Below are positions 9,262 to 16,956 of a stretch of 64,000 nucleotides of DNA, one piece after another. The stretch is from Marinobacter sp. F3R08 (lineage in GTDB: Bacteria; Pseudomonadota; Gammaproteobacteria; Pseudomonadales; Oleiphilaceae). The position numbers and the translations under genes are program-made. Under the pieces are notes generated by a model that was not told the origin of the DNA, did not search any database, and worked only from the letters and a program-made list of their open reading frames with translations. Position 1 is the stretch's first letter, and the number at the start of each line of letters is the position of its first letter. Location: positions 280,524 to 344,523 of the forward strand of contig NZ_JAHKPI010000025.1 in assembly GCF_018860425.1 (NCBI RefSeq). The letters are read 5' to 3'.

Positions 9262-9295
9262 TGAAAAGACCTGGCCGGAGAAAACTCCGGCCGGG
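9262..9295 (-). terminator. Rho-independent terminator after ccoP
   Basis: On the minus strand GGCCGGAG, loop TTTT, CTCCGGCC forms a perfect 8-bp stem, followed after AGG by TCTTTT. It stands just past the ccoP stop and would separate ccoNOQP from ccoGHIS, fitting higher expression of the oxidase subunits than of the assembly factors. Confidence 0.75.
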
Positions 9296-9299
9296 TGAC

Positions 9300-10190
9300 T
9301 CAGTTCGACAGGCTGTAGACGTAAGCCGCGAGTATCTGAATCTGGTCTTCGGAGAGACGACCACTTTGTGCTGGCATCTGGTTCTGGCGACCGTTCACAA
9401 CGGTCTCCTTGATCCAGTCATAGGTGGAACCATAGAGCCAGGTATTGTCGGTAAGGTTAGGCGCACCCAGGGCATGATTTCCCTTGGCGTCCGGGCCATG
9501 GCAGGCAACACATGCCTGACCGAAGACCTGCTCACCAGCTTTTGCCGCTTCGGCATCCTGTTCGCGACCACTGAAGCTCAGGACGTAGTTTACGACCTGA
9601 TCAACCTGTTCATTGGTCATGCTGGGCATGGTGCCTTTCGCCGGCATGTTACCCATACGGCCATTATGCAGCGTCGCAAGAATTGCCTCAGGTGTGCCGC
9701 CATAGAGCCAGTCGTCGTCAGTCAGGTTGGGGAAACCAACCTGTCCACGCGCTGCTGAGCCATGGCAGACCGCACAGTTGTTGGCAAACAGGCGTTGGCC
9801 AATCTTCATGGCATCGCCATCCTCGGCCAGTTCGGGAACCGGAGTCTGGCCGTATTGCGCATAAATAGGTCCGTATTTCTCGTCAGCTTCCGCAACCTCG
9901 GCTTCCCATTGGTTGGTTGAGGTCCAACCCAGCAAGCCCTTGAAGTTGCCCAGGCCCGGGTAAAGGGCAAGGTAGCCAAGGGCAAAAATACAGGTAGCGA
10001 TGAACAGGTAAAACCACCACTTGGGAAGCGGGTTGTCATACTCTTCGATACCGTCAAAGGAATGACCTGTTGTACGGTCAGTTTCGCTATCGGTCGTCTG
10101 GCTTTTGCGGGTTGCCCAAAGCAACCACCAGCAGCCGAAAACGGTACCGAGCACGATCACGCTGATCCAGATGCTCCAAAAGGTGCTCAT
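9300..10190 (-). CDS. ccoP: cbb3 oxidase diheme subunit CcoP
   Basis: A 296-residue membrane-bound diheme cytochrome c. It has two N-terminal hydrophobic helices (about 4-27 and 58-78) joined by 'GIEEYDNPLPKWW', a conserved CcoP motif. Two c-type heme sites follow: 'CAVCH' (139-143) and 'CVACH' (227-231), each with a later Met ligand in 'MPAKGTMP' and 'MPAQSG'. It passes electrons from soluble cytochrome c to CcoO and CcoN at the periplasmic face. The ATG overlaps the ccoQ stop by four bases. CcoP with two predicted helices is the form seen in Pseudomonas relatives. Confidence 0.96.
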   Translation of the reverse strand: MSTFWSIWISVIVLGTVFGCWWLLWATRKSQTTDSETDRTTGHSFDGIEEYDNPLPKWWFYLFIATCIFALGYLALYPGLGNFKGLLGWTSTNQWEAEVAEADEKYGPIYAQYGQTPVPELAEDGDAMKIGQRLFANNCAVCHGSAARGQVGFPNLTDDDWLYGGTPEAILATLHNGRMGNMPAKGTMPSMTNEQVDQVVNYVLSFSGREQDAEAAKAGEQVFGQACVACHGPDAKGNHALGAPNLTDNTWLYGSTYDWIKETVVNGRQNQMPAQSGRLSEDQIQILAAYVYSLSN

Positions 10191-10375
10191 TCTTTTTTCT
10201 CCGTTTTTTCCTGTTCGAGCGTACGCCTGTCCACGTCTTCATCATCGAAGGGCAGGTGAGCTGCCTCGTCGTTGGCTTTTTTGCGGCGGGCACTGTAGGC
10301 CCACCACACGATGCCAAAGAAAATCGCCATTACCAGAATGGTGTGAATGCCGCGTAACTCATTAATATCCATCAA
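10187..10375 (-). CDS. ccoQ: cbb3 oxidase small subunit CcoQ
   Basis: A 62-residue protein with one membrane helix ('ILVMAIFFGIVWWAYS') and a charged tail, the usual form of CcoQ (FixQ). It is thought to stabilise the CcoN-CcoO-CcoP core and to contribute to oxygen-dependent stability. It lies one base after ccoO and overlaps the ccoP start. Identification rests mostly on position and on the helix plus 'RRKK' pattern, which is enough here. Confidence 0.92.
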   Translation of the reverse strand: MMDINELRGIHTILVMAIFFGIVWWAYSARRKKANDEAAHLPFDDEDVDRRTLEQEKTEKKE

Positions 10376-10376
10376 A

Positions 10377-10985
10377 TCACCGTCTTTCTGAAATCACTGT
10401 ACCCAACTGCTGCAGGTATGCGACCAGGGCCTCGATTTCAAATTTGCCTTCCACTTGAGCAGGCGCCTCGGCGATCTGCTCGTCTGTGTAAGGCACGCCA
10501 AGTGTCTGGAGCGTGTCCATCTTCGCGGCGGTCTTGGTGTGATCTACTTTGTTTTCAAACAACCAGGGGAAAGCAGGCATATTTGATTCCGGAACCACGC
10601 TGCGCGGGTTGTACAGATGCTGGCGTTGCCAGGCATCGGAGTAACGACCACCAACGCGGGCGAGATCCGGTCCAGTACGTTTGGAGCCCCACAGGAACGG
10701 ACGGTCATAAACAAACTCACCTGCAACGGAGTAGTGGCCATACCGCTCAGTCTCCGCCCTGAAAGGACGGATCTGCTGGGTATGGCACACATGGCAGCCT
10801 TCGCGGATATAGATATCCCGACCTTCCAGTTCGACCGCCGTCAGGGGCTCAAGCCCTTCGATGGGTTCGTTGGTCTCTTTCAGGAAGAAGAGGGGCACAA
10901 TCTCCGCAAGGAAACCGCCACTGATGGTCAGGATGATCAGTACGATCATCAGACCAAGGTTCTTTTCGACTATTTCATGTTTCAT
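10377..10985 (-). CDS. ccoO: cbb3 oxidase monoheme subunit CcoO
   Basis: A 202-residue monoheme cytochrome c anchored by one N-terminal helix (about 12-34). The heme site is 'CHVCH' (64-68) within '[14 protein letters not shown]', strongly conserved in CcoO/FixO, followed by '[10 protein letters not shown]' and '[19 protein letters not shown]'. The axial Met lies in the '[10 protein letters not shown]' region. It accepts electrons from CcoP and passes them to the heme b of CcoN. It is separated from ccoN by 15 bases that hold its ribosome-binding site (GGGAGAGAGATCAG). Confidence 0.97.
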   Translation of the reverse strand: MKHEIVEKNLGLMIVLIILTISGGFLAEIVPLFFLKETNEPIEGLEPLTAVELEGRDIYIREGCHVCHTQQIRPFRAETERYGHYSVAGEFVYDRPFLWGSKRTGPDLARVGGRYSDAWQRQHLYNPRSVVPESNMPAFPWLFENKVDHTKTAAKMDTLQTLGVPYTDEQIAEAPAQVEGKFEIEALVAYLQQLGTVISERR

Positions 10986-11000
10986 CTGATCTCTCTCCCG

Positions 11001-12431
11001 TTACGCAGGCTGTGCCGCCGCGTTATCCTGCGCAACCGCGTCTTTCTGGCGAACGGTCATGTAAACGTTGTAAGCCATCAAGAGCATACCGCTGACGAAG
11101 AAGAGTCCACCGATAAAGCGAACGAAGTAGCCTGGGTAAGATGCTTCAAGGGCTTCAACAAAGCTGTAGGTCAGGGTGCCGTCTTCGTTGACTGCGCGCC
11201 ACATCAGGCCTTGCATGATGCCGTTTACCCACATGGCAACGATGTACAGAACCACACCAACGGTTGCCAGCCAGAAATGGACATTGATCAGGGCTGTGCT
11301 GTACATGGCCTGAACGCCCCAGAGCTTGGGCACGAGGTGGTAAACCGCACCGATGCTGATCATGGCTACCCAACCAAGGGCTCCGGAGTGAACGTGTCCA
11401 ATTGTCCAGTCGGTGTTGTGGGACAGCGCGTTGACTGTCTTGATTGCCATCATCGGGCCTTCGAAAGTGGACATGCCGTAGAACGACAGAGAAACCACCA
11501 GGAAGCGCAAAATCGGGTCTGTACGCAGTTTGTGCCAGGCACCTGACAAGGTCATCATGCCGTTAATCATGCCGCCCCAGGACGGAGCCAGGAGGATCAG
11601 AGACATAACCATGCCTGCAGTTTGCGCCCAGTCTGGCAGCGCAGAGTAGTGCAGGTGGTGTCCGCCGGCCCATACGTAGGTTGCAATCAGTGCCCAGAAG
11701 TGAACGATTGACAGGCGATAGGAATAGACCGGACGGTTGGCTTGCTTGGGAACGAAATAGTACATCATGCCCAGGAAGCCTGCGGTCAGGAAGAAACCTA
11801 CGGCGTTGTGACCATACCACCACTGCATCATGGCATCGGTAACGCCGGCATAAGCCGAGTAGGATTTGAAGGCACTTACCGGCAGGGCCATGTTGTTGAA
11901 AATATGGAGCATGGCCACAGTAATAATAAATGCGCCATAGAACCAGTTGGCCACGTAAATGTGGGGGGTGCTGCGCTTCGTTACGGTCCCGAAGAACACC
12001 AGAGCATAGGTGATCCATACAATGGCGATGGCAATATCAATCGGCCACTCGAGTTCGGCGTATTCCTTGGTGGAGGTAAGGCCGAGCGGGAGAGTGATTA
12101 CCGCCGAGACGATAATGGCCTGCCAGCCCCAGAACGTGAACGCCGCCAGTCCATCGGAAATCAGACGGGCCTGACAGGTGCGCTGAACCACGTAATAGGA
12201 GGTCGCAAACAGGGCGCATCCACCAAAGCCGAAGATGACGGCATTGGTATGCAGCGGCCGCAGACGGCCGAAATGGGTAAAGGGCAGATCTAGGTTGAGG
12301 GATGGCCAATAGAGTTGCGCTGCAATCAGCACACCCAGGGACATACCTACAATACCCCATACCACTGTCATGATGGCGAATTGTCTCACCACCTTGTAGT
12401 TGTATGTCAGGTTTGCATTTACTGTGCTCAT
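11001..12431 (-). CDS. ccoN: cbb3 oxidase catalytic subunit CcoN
   Basis: The 476-residue heme-copper oxidase subunit I of the C-type family. About twelve membrane helices are evident. Visible ligands include the low-spin heme His in '[13 protein letters not shown]', CuB and heme b3 histidines in '[18 protein letters not shown]', 'WAGGHHLHY' and '[13 protein letters not shown]'. It reduces oxygen to water with high affinity and pumps protons. It is first in ccoNOQP and is preceded by two Anr/FNR-type boxes, so expression under low oxygen is expected. Only one ccoN copy is seen here. Confidence 0.97.
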   Translation of the reverse strand: MSTVNANLTYNYKVVRQFAIMTVVWGIVGMSLGVLIAAQLYWPSLNLDLPFTHFGRLRPLHTNAVIFGFGGCALFATSYYVVQRTCQARLISDGLAAFTFWGWQAIIVSAVITLPLGLTSTKEYAELEWPIDIAIAIVWITYALVFFGTVTKRSTPHIYVANWFYGAFIITVAMLHIFNNMALPVSAFKSYSAYAGVTDAMMQWWYGHNAVGFFLTAGFLGMMYYFVPKQANRPVYSYRLSIVHFWALIATYVWAGGHHLHYSALPDWAQTAGMVMSLILLAPSWGGMINGMMTLSGAWHKLRTDPILRFLVVSLSFYGMSTFEGPMMAIKTVNALSHNTDWTIGHVHSGALGWVAMISIGAVYHLVPKLWGVQAMYSTALINVHFWLATVGVVLYIVAMWVNGIMQGLMWRAVNEDGTLTYSFVEALEASYPGYFVRFIGGLFFVSGMLLMAYNVYMTVRQKDAVAQDNAAAQPA

Positions 12432-12501
12432 AGCCTTACCAATGGGTTTAAAATGGGGAAATATGCGGGCGCAAGTATGGAGAAACGATGAGCTGTTTGC
12501 A

Positions 12502-12515
12502 ATGACTCAGGTCAA
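12502..12515 (-). promoter_or_regulatory. Anr/FNR-type box, proximal to ccoN
   Basis: On the minus strand the site reads TTGAC-CTGA-GTCAT, nine of ten arm bases of the Pseudomonas Anr-like pattern TTGAC-N4-GTCAA. Its centre (12508.5) is 41.5 bases from a start near 12467, and CATACT (12474-12479) would be the -10. This is the class II activator spacing. Activation of ccoN by an FNR/Anr regulator under low oxygen is inferred. Confidence 0.65.
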
Positions 12516-12518
12516 CTC

Positions 12519-12532
12519 CTGACATCCGTCAA
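12519..12532 (-). promoter_or_regulatory. Anr/FNR-type box, distal to ccoN
   Basis: The minus strand reads TTGAC-GGAT-GTCAG, again nine of ten arm bases of TTGAC-N4-GTCAA. It lies 17 bp centre to centre upstream of the first box, on nearly the same helix phase plus half a turn. Two boxes could mean stronger activation, or repression when both are filled. Confidence 0.6.
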
Positions 12533-12652
12533 ATGCGCCTAAATCAGCAACATGGCTTCCTTTTCAGCGCGGTTACTGGAATTGTTGTAGCGTGGAAAAT
12601 GTCTGTTGCCTAAGCAGCAATGATAGTCGCTTAATTGGGTGAGGTGAATTCT

Positions 12653-13300
12653 GTGGAGTTGATTAAGACCAAAGGCTACGAAAGTACTTCGGAAGTCGTA
12701 TTGATCCTGGCTCATGGTGCGGGGGCGCCGGCAGATTCACCATTCATGGAGGCGCTGGCTGGAGCTCTCAGCAGTTTGGGCATCGAAACGGTTCGTTTTG
12801 ACTTTCCTTACATGCAGAAACGACGCCTGGATGGAAAGAAACGCCCGCCTGACCGGGAGCCTGCTTTGCTCGATTGTTTTTCCCTTGTTCTTGACCAGAT
12901 TCGTGCCGAACTTGGGTCGAACAGCAGGGTATTGATTGGCGGAAAATCTATGGGCGGACGCATGGCGAGTATTCTCGCCAGCCGCAGGGGGGGTATAGAT
13001 GGTGTTGCCTGTTATGGCTATCCGTTTCATCCTCCTGGGAAGCCCGACAATTGGCGAACGGCGCATTTCCCGGAGCTGAGCTGCCCCATGCTGGTGCTTC
13101 AGGGGACCAGGGATCCTTTCGGCAAGCCCGTCGAGATGGCTGGCCGTGAATCAGAGCTGGAAGCCATCCAACTGCATTGGCTGGAAGGTGGCAATCATGA
13201 TTTTCAGCCGCTGAAACGGCAGCCCCAAACCCAGAATGATCTGATCCTAGCGGCTTCCCGCCAGACCCGAATCTTTGTGGATGAGATGCTGGTTTCCTGA
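12653..13300 (+). CDS. Alpha/beta hydrolase, Tex30/KANL3-like
   Basis: A roughly 215-residue alpha/beta-fold hydrolase. The oxyanion 'LILAHGAGAP' is near the N-terminus, the nucleophile elbow is 'IGGKSMGGRMAS', the acid is probably in 'LQGTRDPFG', and the His in 'GGNHDF'. This is the pattern of the uncharacterised bacterial family related to Tex30/KANL3. The substrate is not known. Translation could begin at TTG 12635, but GAGGTG at 12641-12646 fits the GTG at 12653 best. The last 54 bases overlap the 3' end of the diguanylate cyclase gene on the other strand. Confidence 0.8.
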   Translation: MELIKTKGYESTSEVVLILAHGAGAPADSPFMEALAGALSSLGIETVRFDFPYMQKRRLDGKKRPPDREPALLDCFSLVLDQIRAELGSNSRVLIGGKSMGGRMASILASRRGGIDGVACYGYPFHPPGKPDNWRTAHFPELSCPMLVLQGTRDPFGKPVEMAGRESELEAIQLHWLEGGNHDFQPLKRQPQTQNDLILAASRQTRIFVDEMLVS

Positions 13301-15145
13301 TGTATTCTCTATTCCGGCCGTTTCAGCCAGCAGCACCCGGTTGCGACCCTCGCTTTTCGCACGGTACAGGGCCTTGTCGGCTCTATCGAACAGCTGGCTC
13401 TGGGTCTCGCCAGGATTGAGTGACGCTATGCCACCGCTCAGAGTGATGGTGACTTCGGTGCCGTCCGGCGCCAAAAGGGTGGTGCTGGCGATATCTTCGA
13501 GCAGTGCGGTGCAGACGTTCAGAGCTCCGGCAGAATCGGTTCCCGGCAAAACCAGCGCAAACTCTTCTCCTCCGAAACGGATAGCGACATCTCTCGGGCG
13601 TTTTACGTGACGCGTTAACATTTCGGCGAGAAACTGAAGGCATGTGTCTCCGAAGCCGTGGCCCCAGGTGTCGTTGATGGTCTTGAAGTGGTCAGCGTCG
13701 ACCAGGGCCAGCGTCAGTGGTTGGGCGTTTCGGCGCGCTTCTGCGGATAGTTCAGGGAAAATAGTATTTAAATGCCTTCGGTTATGCAGACCTGTAAGTG
13801 CGTCGTTTAGACTCATCATCGAAAGCTGGCGGTTGGCATTTTCGAGTTCGCGCATGGTATCCCTCAGCTGCGCGGTACGCCGGTGCACCTTTATTTCCAG
13901 TTCTGCCCTTGCGTCATGCTCCACATCGAGAAGCTTCTGGCTGAGCAGGCGCCATCGTTGCACCAGGGCATAGTTGAGCAGAATTATCTGCCCGCCCACC
14001 GCTGACTGCATCAGGGCTTCCCGGGCCAGAAAGTCAGTAATGTGGCCAAAGGCTGCAAGAGCGTATACCAGGCCGGCAAGCAACATGACCAGCCACGCCA
14101 GCAGATACCACACAGCCGGCTGATAGCCCTGTTTCCAGCGAACGGCTGCAATTACAAACAAGCTTGAGATGACCGTCAGTGTCAGGACCGTGTTGAGCAG
14201 GATAGTTTTGCTGTAGGGCAGGACCAGTGTGAGCGCGAGCAAACCTATGGAGGACCAGGCCTCTGCCTTGAGTACGGTCTCTGAGATGGTTCCCCTGTTT
14301 ACGTCAAGGAACGATCGGCCAAAAAGTATCATGGCAAGGGCGCAAAGCGACAACGACAATGGAATGGATGTATTGGCAAAGCTGGCGTTATCCGGCCAGA
14401 AATACTGATTGGCGAAGCCGCCCATGGCGAAGAGAAAGAGCCCCAGTGCTGCGAGATAGAATGCGTTATAAAAGTAATCGCCGGTTCCGGAGCTTAAAAA
14501 GAGCAGCAGGTTGAAGGCTGCAAAAACCAGAAGCGCACCATAGAGCAGCCCATGGGTCAGTGTGAGGTGATTACTGCGGGCAATGGCTTCTGCCGCGGTT
14601 TCGAAACTGAGAGGCACGTTCAGGGCTCCACTGCTATGGATCCTGATCGTCAGACTCTGGGTCTCGCCGCCATCCAATGTGACAGGAAGTAGAAAGTACC
14701 GGTAGTCTACTGGCCGAGTCTCGAAAGGGTGTTGATCTCCGGTAACAACCATCTCTGTAGTATCATTTCCTGCTTGCCAGATCGTAACTTCGTCAAGCAG
14801 GGGATAGCTGAGTTTCAGGTACCATACGCCACGTTCCGGCCCGGAGTTCTTCACATTCAGGTGGATCCAGTAAACGGATTTGGTATGGCTGAAAACCAGA
14901 TCCCATCCGTTTGCAGGCACCCATTGGAGGTCTTCGGGCAACTGCTCCGGACCGGTTGCCTGGTGGCCCGGCGCACCCGGCGAGGCACTGTAATAACAGA
15001 TATATTGCATCAGGGCTGCACGGGCAGTGCTATCAGTTGCCTCGAGCGTAGGGCAGGCCGTCGGGATAGGCCTGGCGTCTGGTTGAGCCAGGGCGGGGGC
15101 CAGTACAAGGCTGACAAGGGCAATCAGGCGCAAAAAGGATGACAT
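13247..15145 (-). CDS. Membrane diguanylate cyclase with 7TMR-DISM sensor
   Basis: The 632-residue protein has a signal peptide (to about residue 20), a periplasmic 7TMR-DISM extracellular domain (about 35-185, 'GVWYLKLSYPLLDEV'), seven membrane helices (about 190-400), a coiled-coil linker (about 405-440) and a GGDEF domain. The active site is GGEEF at 525-529, and an inhibitory I-site RxxD (RPRD, 516-519) is intact, so it should make cyclic di-GMP from GTP with product inhibition. The extracellular domain of this type often binds carbohydrates, but no ligand is known here. The 3' end overlaps the hydrolase gene by 54 bases. Confidence 0.92.
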   Translation of the reverse strand: MSSFLRLIALVSLVLAPALAQPDARPIPTACPTLEATDSTARAALMQYICYYSASPGAPGHQATGPEQLPEDLQWVPANGWDLVFSHTKSVYWIHLNVKNSGPERGVWYLKLSYPLLDEVTIWQAGNDTTEMVVTGDQHPFETRPVDYRYFLLPVTLDGGETQSLTIRIHSSGALNVPLSFETAAEAIARSNHLTLTHGLLYGALLVFAAFNLLLFLSSGTGDYFYNAFYLAALGLFLFAMGGFANQYFWPDNASFANTSIPLSLSLCALAMILFGRSFLDVNRGTISETVLKAEAWSSIGLLALTLVLPYSKTILLNTVLTLTVISSLFVIAAVRWKQGYQPAVWYLLAWLVMLLAGLVYALAAFGHITDFLAREALMQSAVGGQIILLNYALVQRWRLLSQKLLDVEHDARAELEIKVHRRTAQLRDTMRELENANRQLSMMSLNDALTGLHNRRHLNTIFPELSAEARRNAQPLTLALVDADHFKTINDTWGHGFGDTCLQFLAEMLTRHVKRPRDVAIRFGGEEFALVLPGTDSAGALNVCTALLEDIASTTLLAPDGTEVTITLSGGIASLNPGETQSQLFDRADKALYRAKSEGRNRVLLAETAGIENTSGNQHLIHKDSGLAGSR

Positions 15146-15257
15146 CCATGGCTTCCCGGGTTTATCAGAGCGGGAAGTGTAGTCAGTGAAGACAATTCGC
15201 GCTGTTAAACAGTTTCAATTTTTACGGGTTGGTCAACAGCCCTCATTCAGGTACGGC

Positions 15258-16334
15258 ATGGAACAGATTCTTGCGTTTTGCAGGCCCGGTTTTGAAACCG
15301 AAGCGGGCCGTGAATTAACCGATTCAGCCGCGAAATATAATATTTTCGGCTTCTTCGAGCCTGTCAAAAATCAGGGCCTGATTCGTTTTTACCCGGCTGC
15401 GCCCGAGACCGCAGACGATTTGATGACTCGTCTTGCCCTTGATGAGTTGGTGTTCGTTCGTGACTGGATTGTTGTGCTGGGAGAATTCAGTTTACCGGAG
15501 GCGGACAGGGTTGGGGCCGTTATAGATGGGCTCAGGGGCCTTGAGCGCGGCTATCCTGGCTGTGCACGGCTGGAAATCCGGCTGTCGGAGAACAATTCGG
15601 ATGGCGATCTCGGAAATTTTGCCCGAAAGTGGGTCTCTCCGCTCTCCCGAGGCTTGCGTGGGGCTGGTTTGCTTAAGGCCGACCAGAACGTCTCTGCGCC
15701 TGCACGACTGGAGATTTTTCTGCCGGACTTCTCCTCGGTGGTTGTCGGTTATAGTCTTGCAGACAATCGGGCACGGTATGTCGGTGGCATTCCTCGTCTC
15801 AGGCTCCCTGCGTCAGCGCCCAGCCGATCCGCTCTCAAGCTGGAAGAGGCTTGGAAAGTGTTTCTGCCAACGGATCAGGAGCTGGACTATCTCGGTGGTG
15901 GCATGAAAGCGGCGGACCTTGGAGCCGCGCCTGGTGGTTGGACGTGGCAGCTTGTTCGTCAGGGTATGATGGTAACCGCAGTTGACAACGGCCCCATGGA
16001 TGCGGAATTGATGGCTTCGGGACAGGTGGAGCACGTAGAGGCCGATGGTTACAGCTGGCGCCCTAAAAGAGGTATCGACTGGATGGTGTGCGATATCGTG
16101 GATCAGCCACGTAAAACTGCAAAACTGGCGGTTTCCTGGGTCGGCGATGGTTATTGTCGTTATACCGTGTTTAATCTCAAGTTACCGATGAAAAAGCGTT
16201 ATGACGAGTGGCTGATCTGCCGTGATATTCTCGTCGAAGGGTTACAGGCGTCGGGCATTGGTTTTCGTCTGAAAGCCCGCCACCTTTATCATGACCGGGA
16301 AGAGATTACCTGCTTCATCGAGAGGACGGGCTAA
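15258..16334 (+). CDS. rlmM: 23S rRNA C2498 2'-O-ribose methyltransferase RlmM
   Basis: RlmM (YgdE) methylates the ribose of C2498 in 23S rRNA. The 358-residue protein matches the family over its length: 'FCRPGFETEAGREL' at the start, a THUMP-type region, 'YVGGIPRLRLPASAPSRS', the S-adenosylmethionine site 'DLGAAPGGWTWQL', 'VDNGPMD', and the catalytic 'NLKLPMKKRY' and 'LYHDREE'. An in-frame ATG at 15186 would add 24 unconserved residues; 15258 matches the known N-terminus. The stop overlaps the convergent monooxygenase-like gene by four bases. Confidence 0.95.
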   Translation: MEQILAFCRPGFETEAGRELTDSAAKYNIFGFFEPVKNQGLIRFYPAAPETADDLMTRLALDELVFVRDWIVVLGEFSLPEADRVGAVIDGLRGLERGYPGCARLEIRLSENNSDGDLGNFARKWVSPLSRGLRGAGLLKADQNVSAPARLEIFLPDFSSVVVGYSLADNRARYVGGIPRLRLPASAPSRSALKLEEAWKVFLPTDQELDYLGGGMKAADLGAAPGGWTWQLVRQGMMVTAVDNGPMDAELMASGQVEHVEADGYSWRPKRGIDWMVCDIVDQPRKTAKLAVSWVGDGYCRYTVFNLKLPMKKRYDEWLICRDILVEGLQASGIGFRLKARHLYHDREEITCFIERTG

Positions 16335-16621
16335 AACGCGCTTTGTTCCAGAACGGTGATGTGTTCTTCCTCGTCCATCATGGGAATGAGCTCCAGCATG
16401 AGCGCTCGGCGTTCTTCAGAGTGAAACCAGCGATCCCAGTCTGCTTCGGATCGCCAGTTAGCCAGTGTTATCCGGTGATTGGGGTCGTGGCTGTCAACCA
16501 GCGTCTCGCCGGAAATAAAGCCGGGAGCACTGACAGCCTGCTGCAGAACCTTGCGCGAACGTTCTTCGTAAGCTGTTTCCAGGGTTTCAGCAATATGGCG
16601 TTCAATCAGAACCCGGATCAT
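16331..16621 (-). CDS. Antibiotic biosynthesis monooxygenase (ABM) domain protein
   Basis: A 96-residue single-domain protein with the ferredoxin-like ABM fold pattern: 'MIRVLIERHI', 'FISGETLVDSHDPNHRITLANWRSE' split by a central 'WRSEADWDRWFHSEE'. Members include heme-degrading and quinol monooxygenases, but many are of unknown function, and no specific active-site residues can be assigned. GGAGAAC precedes the ATG. It is divergent from tusA, with an AT-rich 86-base gap between the two starts. Confidence 0.7.
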   Translation of the reverse strand: MIRVLIERHIAETLETAYEERSRKVLQQAVSAPGFISGETLVDSHDPNHRITLANWRSEADWDRWFHSEERRALMLELIPMMDEEEHITVLEQSAF

Positions 16622-16707
16622 GGTAGTTCTCCATGTTTTTATACAGTTATAAACAGTAATTTAGCAGGTTTTATAGAAAAATCAGGTTCATTAACAGGAG
16701 ATGTGGT

Positions 16708-16947
16708 GTGAGCGAAACCGAATACGACCTGGAGCTGGACGCCCGCGGCCTTTTCTGCCCGGAACCGGTGATGATGCTTCACAACCGGATCAACGACGTT
16801 GAGTCCGGTGGTGTCTTGAGAGTTGTAGCCACGGATCCCTCCACCACCCGGGATATACCCAGATTCTGCCAGTTCCTTGGTCATGAGTTGATCGATCAGA
16901 CCGAGACCAGCGAGCTGTTTATCTACCTGATCCGCCGGGGGCAATAG
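16708..16947 (+). CDS. tusA: Sulfur carrier protein TusA
   Basis: A 79-residue TusA-family sulfurtransferase. The signature 'LDARGLFCPEPVMMLHNRI' holds the active Cys in the CPxP motif. TusA takes sulfur from IscS and passes it to the TusBCD-TusE relay for 2-thiouridine in tRNA, where MnmA (also in this window) makes the final product. The start is GTG at 16708 with AGGAG seven bases upstream; no ATG is in frame. Convergent with dsbD, ten bases apart. Confidence 0.92.
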   Translation: MSETEYDLELDARGLFCPEPVMMLHNRINDVESGGVLRVVATDPSTTRDIPRFCQFLGHELIDQTETSELFIYLIRRGQ

Positions 16948-16956
16948 CGACCGTGC

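Noticed and set aside
10617..11546. A 309-codon open frame on the plus strand opposite ccoO and ccoN
   Set aside because: Shadow of two certain cbb3 genes; no ribosome site or motif.
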